From: a virus
Strand: one strand, 5' to 3'
Length of the DNA stretch: 23,602 nucleotides
IMG/VR virus record: IMGVR_UViG_3300040807_000681
Location: 1-23,602 of that record
Part shown: positions 8,427-16,796 of the stretch, piece after piece
Layout: every line of letters begins with the position of its first letter
How positions within the stretch are numbered: position 1 is the first letter of the stretch
Made by a program: the position numbers and the translations under genes
Notes under the pieces: model-generated
The model's database searches: none
What the model saw: only the letters and a program-made list of their open reading frames with translations
What the model was told of the DNA's origin: nothing

Positions 8427-11400
8427 TGTCAGATCCGTATAAGCATTTAGATTTAACACCAGAATATAATCGTATCATCACTGCTACTACTAATATTAGA
8501 GATGAAATTAGATTAGTGCGTAAACGTGCAGAAAATCCAGATACAGGATTAGTTTCCAGTTGGGTAATGAATGATTTAGAAAAAGCACAGTTAGCAGTTT
8601 CATTAAGCGGCGCAAGTGGAAACAAAGCTGAAGAAGTAAGGAAACTAATAGAAACACCTGAGCCTTTGAACGGAGGCATAGGCGATCCTGCGGAAATGAC
8701 AGGTGAAGATGGTATTCTTGGCGATGTTGAAAAACAAAGAGAATATTATCTTGAAGCACTTGGACTTGAAATAGATCCTGAAGAAACAAGAGCTTTATTA
8801 CGAGTAGACGGCAAATTCTATTGGGAAGCTGATGGCGGCGTATCTGAAGACGAAGGAGAAGTAGGACCTATTAAGCAAAATACTCCTTATGCTCTAGGAG
8901 AGTATCTTGGTTATAAAAGTATGGACGCATCGATAGCTTATTCTACAGCACAACCTTCAAATGCTAAAGCTGGACCAGGTAGAGTTGTAGATATTGCAGA
9001 CAAAACACTACCTAACAAAAGATGGGCAGCACCTAGACCAGAATACAAATCATCATTAGATATTCCAAATCTTTTAGCTGATCTAATTAATCCAATTACT
9101 GGAGCTATTGTAGCAAAAAGTATTCTACAGCAAAAGCAAGAAGCAGTTAATGCAGCAGCATCTCCTGCATCTGCGAATCCTTTACAATCTTTAGGAGCAA
9201 CGGCTGCTAAAGAACTTGTCAAACAGTTGCCAGATTTTGCTGCAATGACTACTGATAGAGAATTTGGAATTGATAGCGGATCTGAAGCAGAGATATCTGT
9301 TCCTGAATCTTTTACAGGCGCACCTGACATGATTCCATTTATTGGCTCTACTATTGCTGATGAAGGCGGAGTACCTAGTTGGGTAGAATTTCCACAGTAT
9401 CAATATTCAGGTTCGGGCGCAGGTCCATATGCAGTTGATGAGTTTCCAAATTTTATGGGACAAGCTCACAGAGGTCCTACAGCCTTTGCCGGCGGAGTTC
9501 CCTTACCATACAATGGCAAAGTATATAGTTACCCGATACCACTTGATGGTCAATTTGTAAATAATATATTTGTCCAAAACATGTCTCCACAGGATAGTAA
9601 TCCTGTGACTACTATGAGTTTAATTGACTCTAAACTTGGTGCAAGTTATATTGGTTGGTTTAGTGCCACACCAGGCGGATCTCCACACCCTACGGCAGAT
9701 GGCGTACCATTAGTTATGTTAATAGGTAAAACAGGATTTTTATTAAGATACTACCAAGCATTTAGTTTGACAGACAGAGATTTTAATTCAAAGGCTACAG
9801 TCTTTCCAATTATAACAAAAACCTATTATTTTAACACAGCTCTTGTTAGAAACAAGACGGTAGCACTTATTTGTAACGATAGAGTAGACGTTCCATCAGC
9901 AGCACCAAGAGCTCCTAGACTAGAAGAATTAGTTAATTTTGATCCAACTGAAATTTATAATGACAGTGGACAGCTCATACCTATTGTTGGCGGCTCGGAA
10001 AGCCATCCTAGTAATAATCCTCCCCAGCCAGAATCAGGACCTAACTATGTTACAATGCCGATGGGACCAAAGTCAAACAGACCTAGAGACGGAATTGGTT
10101 CTGACGGTCAGCCAGATGCTTTTGGATCGTATGATCTAAAGACGTTTCAAGAGTATGTTGATATATTTGAAATTGATACATCAACTGCTGTTCCTACATC
10201 GGCGCTACCTACAAACGCAAGTGGACAATCTCCATTTACAGATTTAAAAACATTAGTAGGTTCGCCGGCGCTTGGCCAATTCACAAACGTTGCTTTTAAT
10301 GAAGAAATTATAGGATTAGCTGATGAAAATTTCCCAGACAGAGCGTTTACAGCAATTAGAATTAATGAAAGTGAACTAATAGATTTCTTTGGTCTAGATT
10401 CTTTTGACGATTCTCAGCTCTGGCGTATGATCGACATGAGTATTATTGACAGCAAGTTTACAGCTTTCGGCGAAGAAAGATCGTATTTTGCAAAAAACTT
10501 TATAGACGGAAGAAGACACAAATATAAGTTGAAGTATGTTAGTAATGGTGAAACTCCTAGCGCATGGAAAGAAGAGCAATTTCAAGGCGAGAGATATCTT
10601 TCTGCTACAGGTACTCCGTATCGGCTGTTCTTTATATATACATTCACAACGCCAAAAGATGGATCAACACCATCTTATCAACAAATTGATAATGTTAGTA
10701 TGGAAGGCGCAGACGGCACTGGTCTTGGACCTAGTAGCTACAATGGAGCATATGATCAGCTGCCCTTCCAAAGTGCTCCTAATCCGTTTAATTACACAAT
10801 AGCAGATAAAGTGGGATTTAGTGATCCTAGCTGGATTGTAGGCACAAATCCTTTTAATGGCAATAGCATTTATGCTACTGACGTCGAGTTTGACCAAAGA
10901 TTATCTATACCATTTACTTTACCTTATGTTGTGCCTAGTGATCCGACTAATAGGGACAATCTAGAAAAATATGGAACATTTCAAATAGGTTCAAATAGAG
11001 CATTTGTCGGTAGCACTGGGTCTGAGAATGATTTTATAGGTGTAGCTTGGATTTCAGAAACCCCAGGAGGAACACCAATTGCAACACCAAATGGTTCTAC
11101 TTATACAGTTTTTGCAAGGGCGGCTGGCCGGTTTGAAAGACTTTACTGGAGTGGAGATCCGGGAGTTTTCTCTGGTGCGTATGGAGGTGAAACTTGGAAT
11201 AATATATTAAACGCTGGAATTTGTAATACTCCAGGTGGAGAACTAAGATTCTTTAACACTGCTTGGGTTGAAGAAACTATTCTTGAGGCTGGCGGAATAA
11301 AAGAGCAGCCAGGTACAAGTGAGTTTGAATCTTATATTATACCAAACTCAATGCAAGTATTAGTAGATAAAATGATATTCAGCGCCGGATATCCACCGTC

Positions 11401-13354
11401 ACGCATAGGTCCTAGCGGACTTGGCAATGATAGTTTTTTAGAAAAAGAAGTTGATTTTATACCTAGAAGTTCTTATAATGATAAGTACACATTCTTAGGA
11501 GATAGTTATTCAACTTTAACTAATCCTCACAATTACCTTTTAGAAGATACGTTTACGCCACAGAACATAGTAGATGAACTTCAAGAGAATGTGTTTTTAC
11601 CACCTAAAATAAGTATAGGACTTACAGTACCTCCAATATCTGCTGATGATACTTACTCAGATGAGAAATTTGAGCAGTATGGGTATGTATCATGGGACAG
11701 TAATACAAGGGCAATTAATTTCAACTCACCAACATTTACACAAAATGATGTACGTTTAGTTATGTGGGTAAGTGATACTCCGGGCGGACCGTCTAATGGA
11801 GCAGGACGGAATTATATTGTAACTCAGGTTAACACAACTTACTACAATAAGGTCCGTTTAATTAATGATCAAAAGTATTGGCAAGGCACATATGACTATT
11901 TTGATGATGTTAATTATCCTCTAAGCTGGGTAGGGAATTCTGCGTCGGGCGGAGTTGAAATGAAGTTAGATTTAATTAATCCACCTACAAATATTGCAGA
12001 AGTTAGATTTGTAAATATGGCTCTTGTGTTTAATAATAACACTACATTTACAGACTATGACGCCGGCTCCCAAATCGGAACTATTTTAGCTTCAGAGCCA
12101 GGAACTGCTGCTTTTGATAATTTTATTTACAATGACGTTAGTTTGTTAGTCGATAAATTTAGAGTAGTTACATCATACCCAGACTCGTACATAATAACAT
12201 ATCAACCTGGATCTAACACTCCTACTTTATTTGCTGGTGAAAAAATAGATGTACAGATTGCAAAATACACAGACTTTTTAGGAGGATTCTTTACAAGAGA
12301 ATCTGTAGAAGCTGTTGATTACTTGCCGTGGGAAATAGCAAAAGAAGTTCCCTACTCAGATCCAACGCCAACATTTACACCTGTAAATGGTGTATATTTT
12401 AACAATGCAAATACATTAGTACCAAATCCAAACTTTGCAACTAAGTATCCAGCAGCAAACATAATAAGGTATGCCAAATTTGGTAATAACTTTGTGTATC
12501 AAGTTGGATTTGAGCAACTTTATGGTAGTAAAGTATTCAAAGGAACATTTGAACCAGCTACTAGGCTAGTAATTGGTAAAGATGAAACTGTTATCATTAA
12601 TCAAGCAGCAACCGATGATGCAGCAGAAGAAGCTGGACCAGTAAAAAGCCAAGATACTATGTTACCTTATCTTGGAGAAGCATGGTCTAATCAAGTTCCA
12701 CAAAATGTAAGACTATCTACTTATGGAGGCAGCCGATATCCTGATGTAACAGAAGGATTTATAAGTCCTGACATAGGTTTTGATAGTTTAGAACCTATAA
12801 CTACTGATGTACCAAGAGCATGGTATTTGCCATTAGATGGAAAAATCTTAGTTTATCCTTTTTCCTTTGGTAAAGAAAATATTAATACTGATTTTCAAAT
12901 TTCTCTAAAAACTCCCACTCAAGGTGAAGTAGTAACTAACACCGACGGAGCAGGAAATGAAATTGTTCCTGTGATATGGATTAGTAGTATACCAGGCGGA
13001 GCACCACAAACTAATGTAGCCGGTGTGCCTATGTTTATTACAGGATTTGACACTGTGTTAAAATGCCAACAGTGTTTTGATGTCTCAGAAGCTCGTACAG
13101 ACACAATGCTGTTTCCAGTAGTTACTAAAGATTATTATATTAATACTGCAATGGTTATGGAAAGCACCACATTAGACTGGGCTTTAGACCCAACAACGTT
13201 TGATGTTAATAGAGATAATTTAATAGCTTGGCAACCAGAAGATGCAGCGCCTATAGCAGGGTCTGACAACAATCAATTAGGAGTTCTTACTTTGTTAACA
13301 AGCGCACTAGAACCACTAACAGACTTTTTAGGTGATTCAACAACAGGAGTATAA
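8426..13354 (+). CDS. Very large (1642 aa) virion protein with four internal repeat modules
   Basis: The largest gene in the window; I do not recognise a family. Residues 1-320 are mostly charged or helical, with a hydrophobic stretch (IPNLLADLINPITGAIVAKS). From about residue 350 it is Gly/Pro/Asn/Tyr-rich and looks like beta-sandwich tail or baseplate domains. Four divergent modules each hold a W-[FIV]-S-x-[TI]-PGG motif, with Trp at residues 411, 875, 1114 and 1518. Each also has an [FIV]N[TM]A-x-V strand (FNTALV, FNTAWV, VNMALV, INTAMV). Modules 2 and 3 additionally share LVDK followed by a Tyr-Pro pair. No catalytic motif is seen. Being translationally linked to M15-like genes on both sides, it is probably a tail-tip, baseplate or fibre component. 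Confidence 0.85.
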   Translation: MSDPYKHLDLTPEYNRIITATTNIRDEIRLVRKRAENPDTGLVSSWVMNDLEKAQLAVSLSGASGNKAEEVRKLIETPEPLNGGIGDPAEMTGEDGILGDVEKQREYYLEALGLEIDPEETRALLRVDGKFYWEADGGVSEDEGEVGPIKQNTPYALGEYLGYKSMDASIAYSTAQPSNAKAGPGRVVDIADKTLPNKRWAAPRPEYKSSLDIPNLLADLINPITGAIVAKSILQQKQEAVNAAASPASANPLQSLGATAAKELVKQLPDFAAMTTDREFGIDSGSEAEISVPESFTGAPDMIPFIGSTIADEGGVPSWVEFPQYQYSGSGAGPYAVDEFPNFMGQAHRGPTAFAGGVPLPYNGKVYSYPIPLDGQFVNNIFVQNMSPQDSNPVTTMSLIDSKLGASYIGWFSATPGGSPHPTADGVPLVMLIGKTGFLLRYYQAFSLTDRDFNSKATVFPIITKTYYFNTALVRNKTVALICNDRVDVPSAAPRAPRLEELVNFDPTEIYNDSGQLIPIVGGSESHPSNNPPQPESGPNYVTMPMGPKSNRPRDGIGSDGQPDAFGSYDLKTFQEYVDIFEIDTSTAVPTSALPTNASGQSPFTDLKTLVGSPALGQFTNVAFNEEIIGLADENFPDRAFTAIRINESELIDFFGLDSFDDSQLWRMIDMSIIDSKFTAFGEERSYFAKNFIDGRRHKYKLKYVSNGETPSAWKEEQFQGERYLSATGTPYRLFFIYTFTTPKDGSTPSYQQIDNVSMEGADGTGLGPSSYNGAYDQLPFQSAPNPFNYTIADKVGFSDPSWIVGTNPFNGNSIYATDVEFDQRLSIPFTLPYVVPSDPTNRDNLEKYGTFQIGSNRAFVGSTGSENDFIGVAWISETPGGTPIATPNGSTYTVFARAAGRFERLYWSGDPGVFSGAYGGETWNNILNAGICNTPGGELRFFNTAWVEETILEAGGIKEQPGTSEFESYIIPNSMQVLVDKMIFSAGYPPSRIGPSGLGNDSFLEKEVDFIPRSSYNDKYTFLGDSYSTLTNPHNYLLEDTFTPQNIVDELQENVFLPPKISIGLTVPPISADDTYSDEKFEQYGYVSWDSNTRAINFNSPTFTQNDVRLVMWVSDTPGGPSNGAGRNYIVTQVNTTYYNKVRLINDQKYWQGTYDYFDDVNYPLSWVGNSASGGVEMKLDLINPPTNIAEVRFVNMALVFNNNTTFTDYDAGSQIGTILASEPGTAAFDNFIYNDVSLLVDKFRVVTSYPDSYIITYQPGSNTPTLFAGEKIDVQIAKYTDFLGGFFTRESVEAVDYLPWEIAKEVPYSDPTPTFTPVNGVYFNNANTLVPNPNFATKYPAANIIRYAKFGNNFVYQVGFEQLYGSKVFKGTFEPATRLVIGKDETVIINQAATDDAAEEAGPVKSQDTMLPYLGEAWSNQVPQNVRLSTYGGSRYPDVTEGFISPDIGFDSLEPITTDVPRAWYLPLDGKILVYPFSFGKENINTDFQISLKTPTQGEVVTNTDGAGNEIVPVIWISSIPGGAPQTNVAGVPMFITGFDTVLKCQQCFDVSEARTDTMLFPVVTKDYYINTAMVMESTTLDWALDPTTFDVNRDNLIAWQPEDAAPIAGSDNNQLGVLTLLTSALEPLTDFLGDSTTGV
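9500..13200 (+). repeat. Four diverged internal protein modules (WxSxTPGG type)
   Basis: The anchor motifs start at 9656 (WFSATPGG), 11048 (WISETPGG), 11765 (WVSDTPGG) and 12977 (WISSIPGG). Modules 1 and 4 are most alike: both begin with a LDGxxxxYP-type strand (KVYSYPIPLDG; YLPLDGKILVYPF) and have VFPIITKTYYFNTALV or LFPVVTKDYYINTAMV about 60 residues after the anchor. Modules 2 and 3 are longer and share LVDK with a following YP pair. DNA identity is too low for recombination; these are ancient duplications. Confidence 0.65.
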
Positions 13355-13355
13355 T

Positions 13356-14117
13356 ATGCCAGCAGTACATAGAGTAGGTGATATTGATAGCGCAGGCGAC
13401 AGCGCACAAACTGGTGCCGAAGGCGTTTTTGTAAATGGTGGTCCAACGCTAGGCGGCGGCGTGGCTGATACGTTAGGTGTTGATAACATTGTTGGTTTAT
13501 CGGATGAAGACGCTAGAGCAATATTGTCAGGTTATTCTGCTGAACTTGCTGAAGGAAATGATCCTGAAATAAATGAACAACTAGAATCGTTTGGCGGCGG
13601 AAGTCCTAACGGAGTTAGTCCAACAACTGGAGAGTCAGGAGTCATTGCTGCACCAGGTTCTGACGCAGCAGGAGTTGGATCAGATGAGGGCACTCCTCCA
13701 ATAGAAACAACAAAACCAGTTACTGAATGGTTAAACTTTTTACCTCATGTCAGTGATTCTATTAAAGATGAAGTATGGGATAAACTATATGACTTAGCAA
13801 AGAATAAAATAAAAAGGCCTATACGAATTACATGCGGATATCGTTCGCCCGCTTATAATACACGAGTAGGCGGCGCAAAGAAAAGTCAACACATGGAGGG
13901 CAATGCGGTAGATATTCTTTGGGACACTACTAATGTTCAAGTGCGTATTGATTTCATACAACAGGCTATAAATGCAGGATTTACAGGAATAGGTTGTTAT
14001 TCAAACTTCGTACATCTTGATATAGGTCCAAAGCGCCACTGGGGTCCTAATGGCAGTTTTACAGGACAAATACAACAATATAAACCTATACTAGAAAACA
14101 ATGGTTATACGTTCTAG
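13356..14117 (+). CDS. PAAR-like tip protein fused to M15 peptidase domain
   Basis: 253 residues. I chose the ATG at 13356 (AGGAG five bases upstream, just after the previous stop) over an in-frame ATG at 13332 inside the preceding gene. The N-terminus MPAVHRVGDIDSAGD followed by GVFVNGGPT matches the opening of PAAR proteins, which cap the spike of contractile tails; only about 40 residues are PAAR-like, so the domain is minimal. An acidic Gly/Ser linker spans roughly residues 50-115. The C-terminal half is a clear M15 peptidase: ITCGYRSPAYNTRVGG, SQHMEGNAVDILW (zinc ligands H179 and D186) and FVHLDIGPKRHW (H220). Inferred role: membrane-puncturing tip carrying a peptidoglycan DD-peptidase. 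Confidence 0.8.
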   Translation: MPAVHRVGDIDSAGDSAQTGAEGVFVNGGPTLGGGVADTLGVDNIVGLSDEDARAILSGYSAELAEGNDPEINEQLESFGGGSPNGVSPTTGESGVIAAPGSDAAGVGSDEGTPPIETTKPVTEWLNFLPHVSDSIKDEVWDKLYDLAKNKIKRPIRITCGYRSPAYNTRVGGAKKSQHMEGNAVDILWDTTNVQVRIDFIQQAINAGFTGIGCYSNFVHLDIGPKRHWGPNGSFTGQIQQYKPILENNGYTF

Positions 14118-14126
14118 TGATAATGG

Positions 14127-14155
14127 TTGACAACTACTATTTTGTATGTTATTAT
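14127..14155 (+). promoter_or_regulatory. Sigma70-type promoter upstream of the HAD nucleotidase
   Basis: TTGACA (14127-14132), a 17-bp spacer and TATTAT (14150-14155) lie in the 65-bp gap after the PAAR/M15 gene, preceded by GG as in the other early-type promoters. It marks the switch from the structural module to the small-gene block that follows. Confidence 0.8.
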
Positions 14156-14182
14156 AGTTTATAATTTAATAATAGGCAAAAT

Positions 14183-14785
14183 ATGAAATACAATAACAAA
14201 GTAATATTAACAGACGCAGATGGCGTACTTCTTAATTGGGAGTATGCATTTACAGTCTGGATGGAGCAACACGGACATACGCAAGTAGAAGACGCAAACT
14301 TTTTATATGACATTGGTAAGCGTTTTAATTTAGAATCTAATAATATGGGGCATAGACTTGTTAAGCAATTTAACGAGAGTGCTGCAATTGGGTTCCTACC
14401 AGCATTACGTGATGCGATGTATTACGTTAAAAGATTACACGAAGAACACGGATATGTATTCCGTTGCATTACAAGTTTGTCTACAGACAAAAATGCATAT
14501 AAACTTCGTAAAATGAATTTGGAAAAGCTGTTTGGTGAAACAGCATTTGAAGAATTAGTTTGTTTAGCTACAGGTGCAGATAAAGACGAAGCACTAGAAC
14601 CGTATAAAGATTCAGGCTTGTACTGGATTGAAGACAAACTATCTAACGCAGTAACAGGTTTAGACTTAGGTCTAAAGCCGATACTTATCGAGCATGGATT
14701 CAATATGCACGACGACATTCCCAAAGGCATGACTAAGGTAGTTAGCTGGAAGGAAATTTATAATCACATAACAGGAGAAAAATAA
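14183..14785 (+). CDS. HAD-family phosphatase, probable 5'(3')-deoxyribonucleotidase-like
   Basis: 200 residues. HAD motif I is ILTDADGVLLNW, with the nucleophile D11 and acid/base D13. Motif II is CITSLS in a hydrophobic strand. A motif III Lys is likely in YKLRKMNLEKLFG. Motif IV is the acidic LYWIEDKLSNA. Length and layout suit the NT5C-like deoxyribonucleotidase group found in T4-like phages, which dephosphorylates nucleoside monophosphates; the substrate cannot be told from sequence alone. It is the first gene after a strong sigma70-like promoter, so likely early. A clear Shine-Dalgarno is lacking (AATAATAGGCAAAAT). Its stop overlaps the next ATG (TAATG). Confidence 0.75.
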   Translation: MKYNNKVILTDADGVLLNWEYAFTVWMEQHGHTQVEDANFLYDIGKRFNLESNNMGHRLVKQFNESAAIGFLPALRDAMYYVKRLHEEHGYVFRCITSLSTDKNAYKLRKMNLEKLFGETAFEELVCLATGADKDEALEPYKDSGLYWIEDKLSNAVTGLDLGLKPILIEHGFNMHDDIPKGMTKVVSWKEIYNHITGEK

Positions 14786-14967
14786 TGTCACAACCGACAC
14801 ACGAAGAAATTGTACAAGCATTTAACAATTATCTAAAAGAGCATGAAACTTTTGAAGGTAAAGGTGTAAAAGCTGCTGCAACACGAGCACGTTCAGCATT
14901 AGGTGATTTAGGCAAACTTACTAAAGAGCGCCGCAAAGAAATCATTGAAAAAAAGAACGCAATGTAA
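14785..14967 (+). CDS. Small basic helical protein of unknown function
   Basis: 60 residues; the ATG shares a base with the stop of the HAD gene, and AGGAG lies just upstream (ACAGGAGAAAAATA). The C-terminal half is strongly basic (RARSALGDLGKLTKERRKEI) and probably helical, which would suit nucleic-acid or protein binding; the N-terminal half is acidic. No known domain recognised. Its stop in turn overlaps the next start by one base. Confidence 0.6.
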   Translation: MSQPTHEEIVQAFNNYLKEHETFEGKGVKAAATRARSALGDLGKLTKERRKEIIEKKNAM

Positions 14968-15137
14968 TGATCGGACGTATGTGGGAATATTGGTGTAAAG
15001 CAATAGGACAAAAAGCATACGACGAGGATGATAGAGCAGATGCAGTAGCACTTATTCGTACAGCGTGGGTGCTACTGCATGTTGTTACATGCTCAATGAT
15101 TATTATTGGTAATGGACGAGTACTTAATTTTTGGTAA
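14967..15137 (+). CDS. Small single-pass membrane protein (56 aa)
   Basis: ATG overlaps the preceding TAA by one base (TAATG), continuing the coupled chain. It starts MIGRMWEYWCKAIGQKAYDE, continues with an acidic stretch (DEDDRADA) and then a hydrophobic segment (VALIRTAWVLLHVVTCSMII) that should cross the membrane, ending NGRVLNFW. The Trp/Tyr-rich N-terminus is reminiscent of small conserved proteins of marine T4-like phages. Function unknown. Confidence 0.65.
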   Translation: MIGRMWEYWCKAIGQKAYDEDDRADAVALIRTAWVLLHVVTCSMIIIGNGRVLNFW

Positions 15138-15150
15138 GAAAGATAATAAA

Positions 15151-15315
15151 ATGAATCCTGTTTCAAGGAAACACAGCCCAAAAACGCAAAAACTAATCGA
15201 CGAATGGCTAAAGAAAAACGAGCCAACTAAGTTTGAATACAACCAAAGATCGGAACACGTAGAAGTAACAAAAGGTTTCTACGGCAGAAAGAAAAAGAAA
15301 AAGACAGAGGACTAA
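15151..15315 (+). CDS. Small lysine-rich protein of unknown function
   Basis: 54 residues from the ATG at 15151, 13 bases after the previous stop; an in-frame ATG at 15106 lies within the upstream gene and is less likely. The only upstream purine tract is GGTAAGAAAG, a weak ribosome site. The protein is very basic, ending in a poly-Lys run before TED, with a helix (KTQKLIDEWLKKN) in the middle. It may bind nucleic acid; nothing more can be said. Confidence 0.5.
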   Translation: MNPVSRKHSPKTQKLIDEWLKKNEPTKFEYNQRSEHVEVTKGFYGRKKKKKTED

Positions 15316-15316
15316 C

Positions 15317-15928
15317 ATGCCATATGTAGATGTATTTCCTTCGGCTGTGTCAGTAGATAATATTGGCAGAGAGTTTACAGAAGAAGAAACCAAACTTTGC
15401 GAGCAAGAATTTGAAGTTGCTATGCATAATATTGGCAACATGATGGGATCAGATCAGTATGTCTTAAATAGGCCTGAGTTATCTAATATACGACAGTTTA
15501 TACAACAAAAATTAGATGAATATCTACATGAAGTATATGCACCCCATAATGACTTAGAAATATATATTACTCAAAGTTGGTTTAGCTGGCTAACACCTGG
15601 ACAACATTTCCACGAGCACCAACATCAAAATAGCTTAGTATCAGGTTGTCTTTATTTTAGTGCAGACAGAAACCAAGATGCTCTTATTCTACACAAAAAA
15701 GAATTTCAGCAAATCTATATTCCAACCGCACCTGAAAATACAAACTTATGGAATGCGCAGATGGCAAATATTCCTGTAGCAACAGGAGATATAGTTTTAT
15801 TTCCGTCTAAGATTACTCATAGTGTTGCACCAACACAAGGAAAACATTTGCGAACAACACTTGCATTTAATAGTTTTATAAAAGGCAATATTAGAGAAGG
15901 CCTCCATCTTTTAGATTTAGACCTATGA
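15317..15928 (+). CDS. 2OG-Fe(II) oxygenase (phage type)
   Basis: 203 residues, starting one base after the previous stop. The layout matches the putative 2OG-Fe(II) oxygenase family common in marine phages (PF13759-like). There is an N-terminal recognition part (VDVFPSAVSVDNI), then WFSWLTPGQHFHEHQHQNS with metal-binding His at about 101/103, LVSGCLYFSAD, and GDIVLFPSKITHSVAPTQG with the distal His168. R179 (HLRTTLAFN) would bind 2-oxoglutarate. The usual HxD/E acid is not obvious, so the second ligand is uncertain. The substrate is unknown; such enzymes hydroxylate proteins, nucleic acids or small molecules. It directly precedes an iron-sulfur protein, with which it may share an iron-dependent pathway. 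Confidence 0.8.
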   Translation: MPYVDVFPSAVSVDNIGREFTEEETKLCEQEFEVAMHNIGNMMGSDQYVLNRPELSNIRQFIQQKLDEYLHEVYAPHNDLEIYITQSWFSWLTPGQHFHEHQHQNSLVSGCLYFSADRNQDALILHKKEFQQIYIPTAPENTNLWNAQMANIPVATGDIVLFPSKITHSVAPTQGKHLRTTLAFNSFIKGNIREGLHLLDLDL

Positions 15929-15929
15929 T

Positions 15930-16796
15930 ATGCAAGAAACTATTGACTTTGAAGATATAAGAAAACTATTTGACGACACATGGGACGTTGGATATCTTAG
16001 TCCCGAACATTTATTACAATGCGCACATTCACCAGTTAAGAATAAATTTCATGTGTATGGTGTAGACTACACAAATAATACACATTTCAAAAATCTATTT
16101 AATTCAGTAGTCCTAGTAAAAACAGGTCATACATGGGATTACAGTCATTACGACGAAGCCAAAGACATTATGTCAAATAGCGGCATTGTTGGCTGGTATC
16201 CTTCTTACACTAATTACAAACAGGCAGTAATACATGCAGGTTTAGGTGTTCGAGCAAAAAATAGTCTTGTTTATAGTTTCAAGTTTGGATTTGATTGTCA
16301 TGTATGCATGATAAGTTTCCAACCTACTATTGTAAATTATCCTGATAGAAGTAAAAAACGTAACTACGGACTTTGGAAACATTGCGAAGGTTGTGATGAT
16401 TGTATTGTTAAATGTCCTGCAAAAGCAATACACTATGACGACAAAGAACCTCCGTGGATTGATTCAGGAGCATGTGAAAATTTTATATTTTTTGGTAAAG
16501 ATGAAAATGTTCCAAATGTTATTAACTATTGGCATAAAAACGTACATCCTGAAATTCCACAGCAAGTAATTGATAATATCAAAACTGTAAAAGATATGAA
16601 AGACGCAATAGGCGATATTAAATGGGACACAAATGGCTATAGTTACGATGGTAACGTCACCCGTAAAGACGGTGAAATAGTTTATGTACCACACTGTAGA
16701 GAATGCACAAGCCAGCCGCGGTGCAGCAAATGGGAAGGAAACTATCCTTATGATGGATCAGACCCAAAAGAACAAATGATAAGGATTATCAAATGA
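15930..16796 (+). CDS. QueG/reductive-dehalogenase-like iron-sulfur protein
   Basis: 288 residues, starting one base after the oxygenase stop. Residues ~97-135 (KQAVIHAGLGVRAKNSLVYS followed by FKFGFDCHVCMIS) resemble the 'GxGxxGKNxLLxxxxYG' region of epoxyqueuosine reductase QueG and reductive dehalogenases. A classic [4Fe-4S] motif follows: C152-x2-C155-x2-C158-x3-C162-P (CEGCDDCIVKCPAKAI). Further Cys at 123, 126, 182, 256, 259 and 265 could ligate a second cluster. Compared with QueG (~350-380 aa) the N-terminal cobalamin-binding part is short, so B12 use is uncertain. Possible role: a reductive step in modified-nucleoside metabolism or another redox reaction. Fe-S protein: sure; exact function: unsure. 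Confidence 0.65.
   Translation: MQETIDFEDIRKLFDDTWDVGYLSPEHLLQCAHSPVKNKFHVYGVDYTNNTHFKNLFNSVVLVKTGHTWDYSHYDEAKDIMSNSGIVGWYPSYTNYKQAVIHAGLGVRAKNSLVYSFKFGFDCHVCMISFQPTIVNYPDRSKKRNYGLWKHCEGCDDCIVKCPAKAIHYDDKEPPWIDSGACENFIFFGKDENVPNVINYWHKNVHPEIPQQVIDNIKTVKDMKDAIGDIKWDTNGYSYDGNVTRKDGEIVYVPHCRECTSQPRCSKWEGNYPYDGSDPKEQMIRIIK

Noticed and set aside
9191-9403. Antisense open frames opposite the giant virion gene
   Set aside because: No RBS, no domain and overlap with a long continuous sense gene; typical shadow frames.
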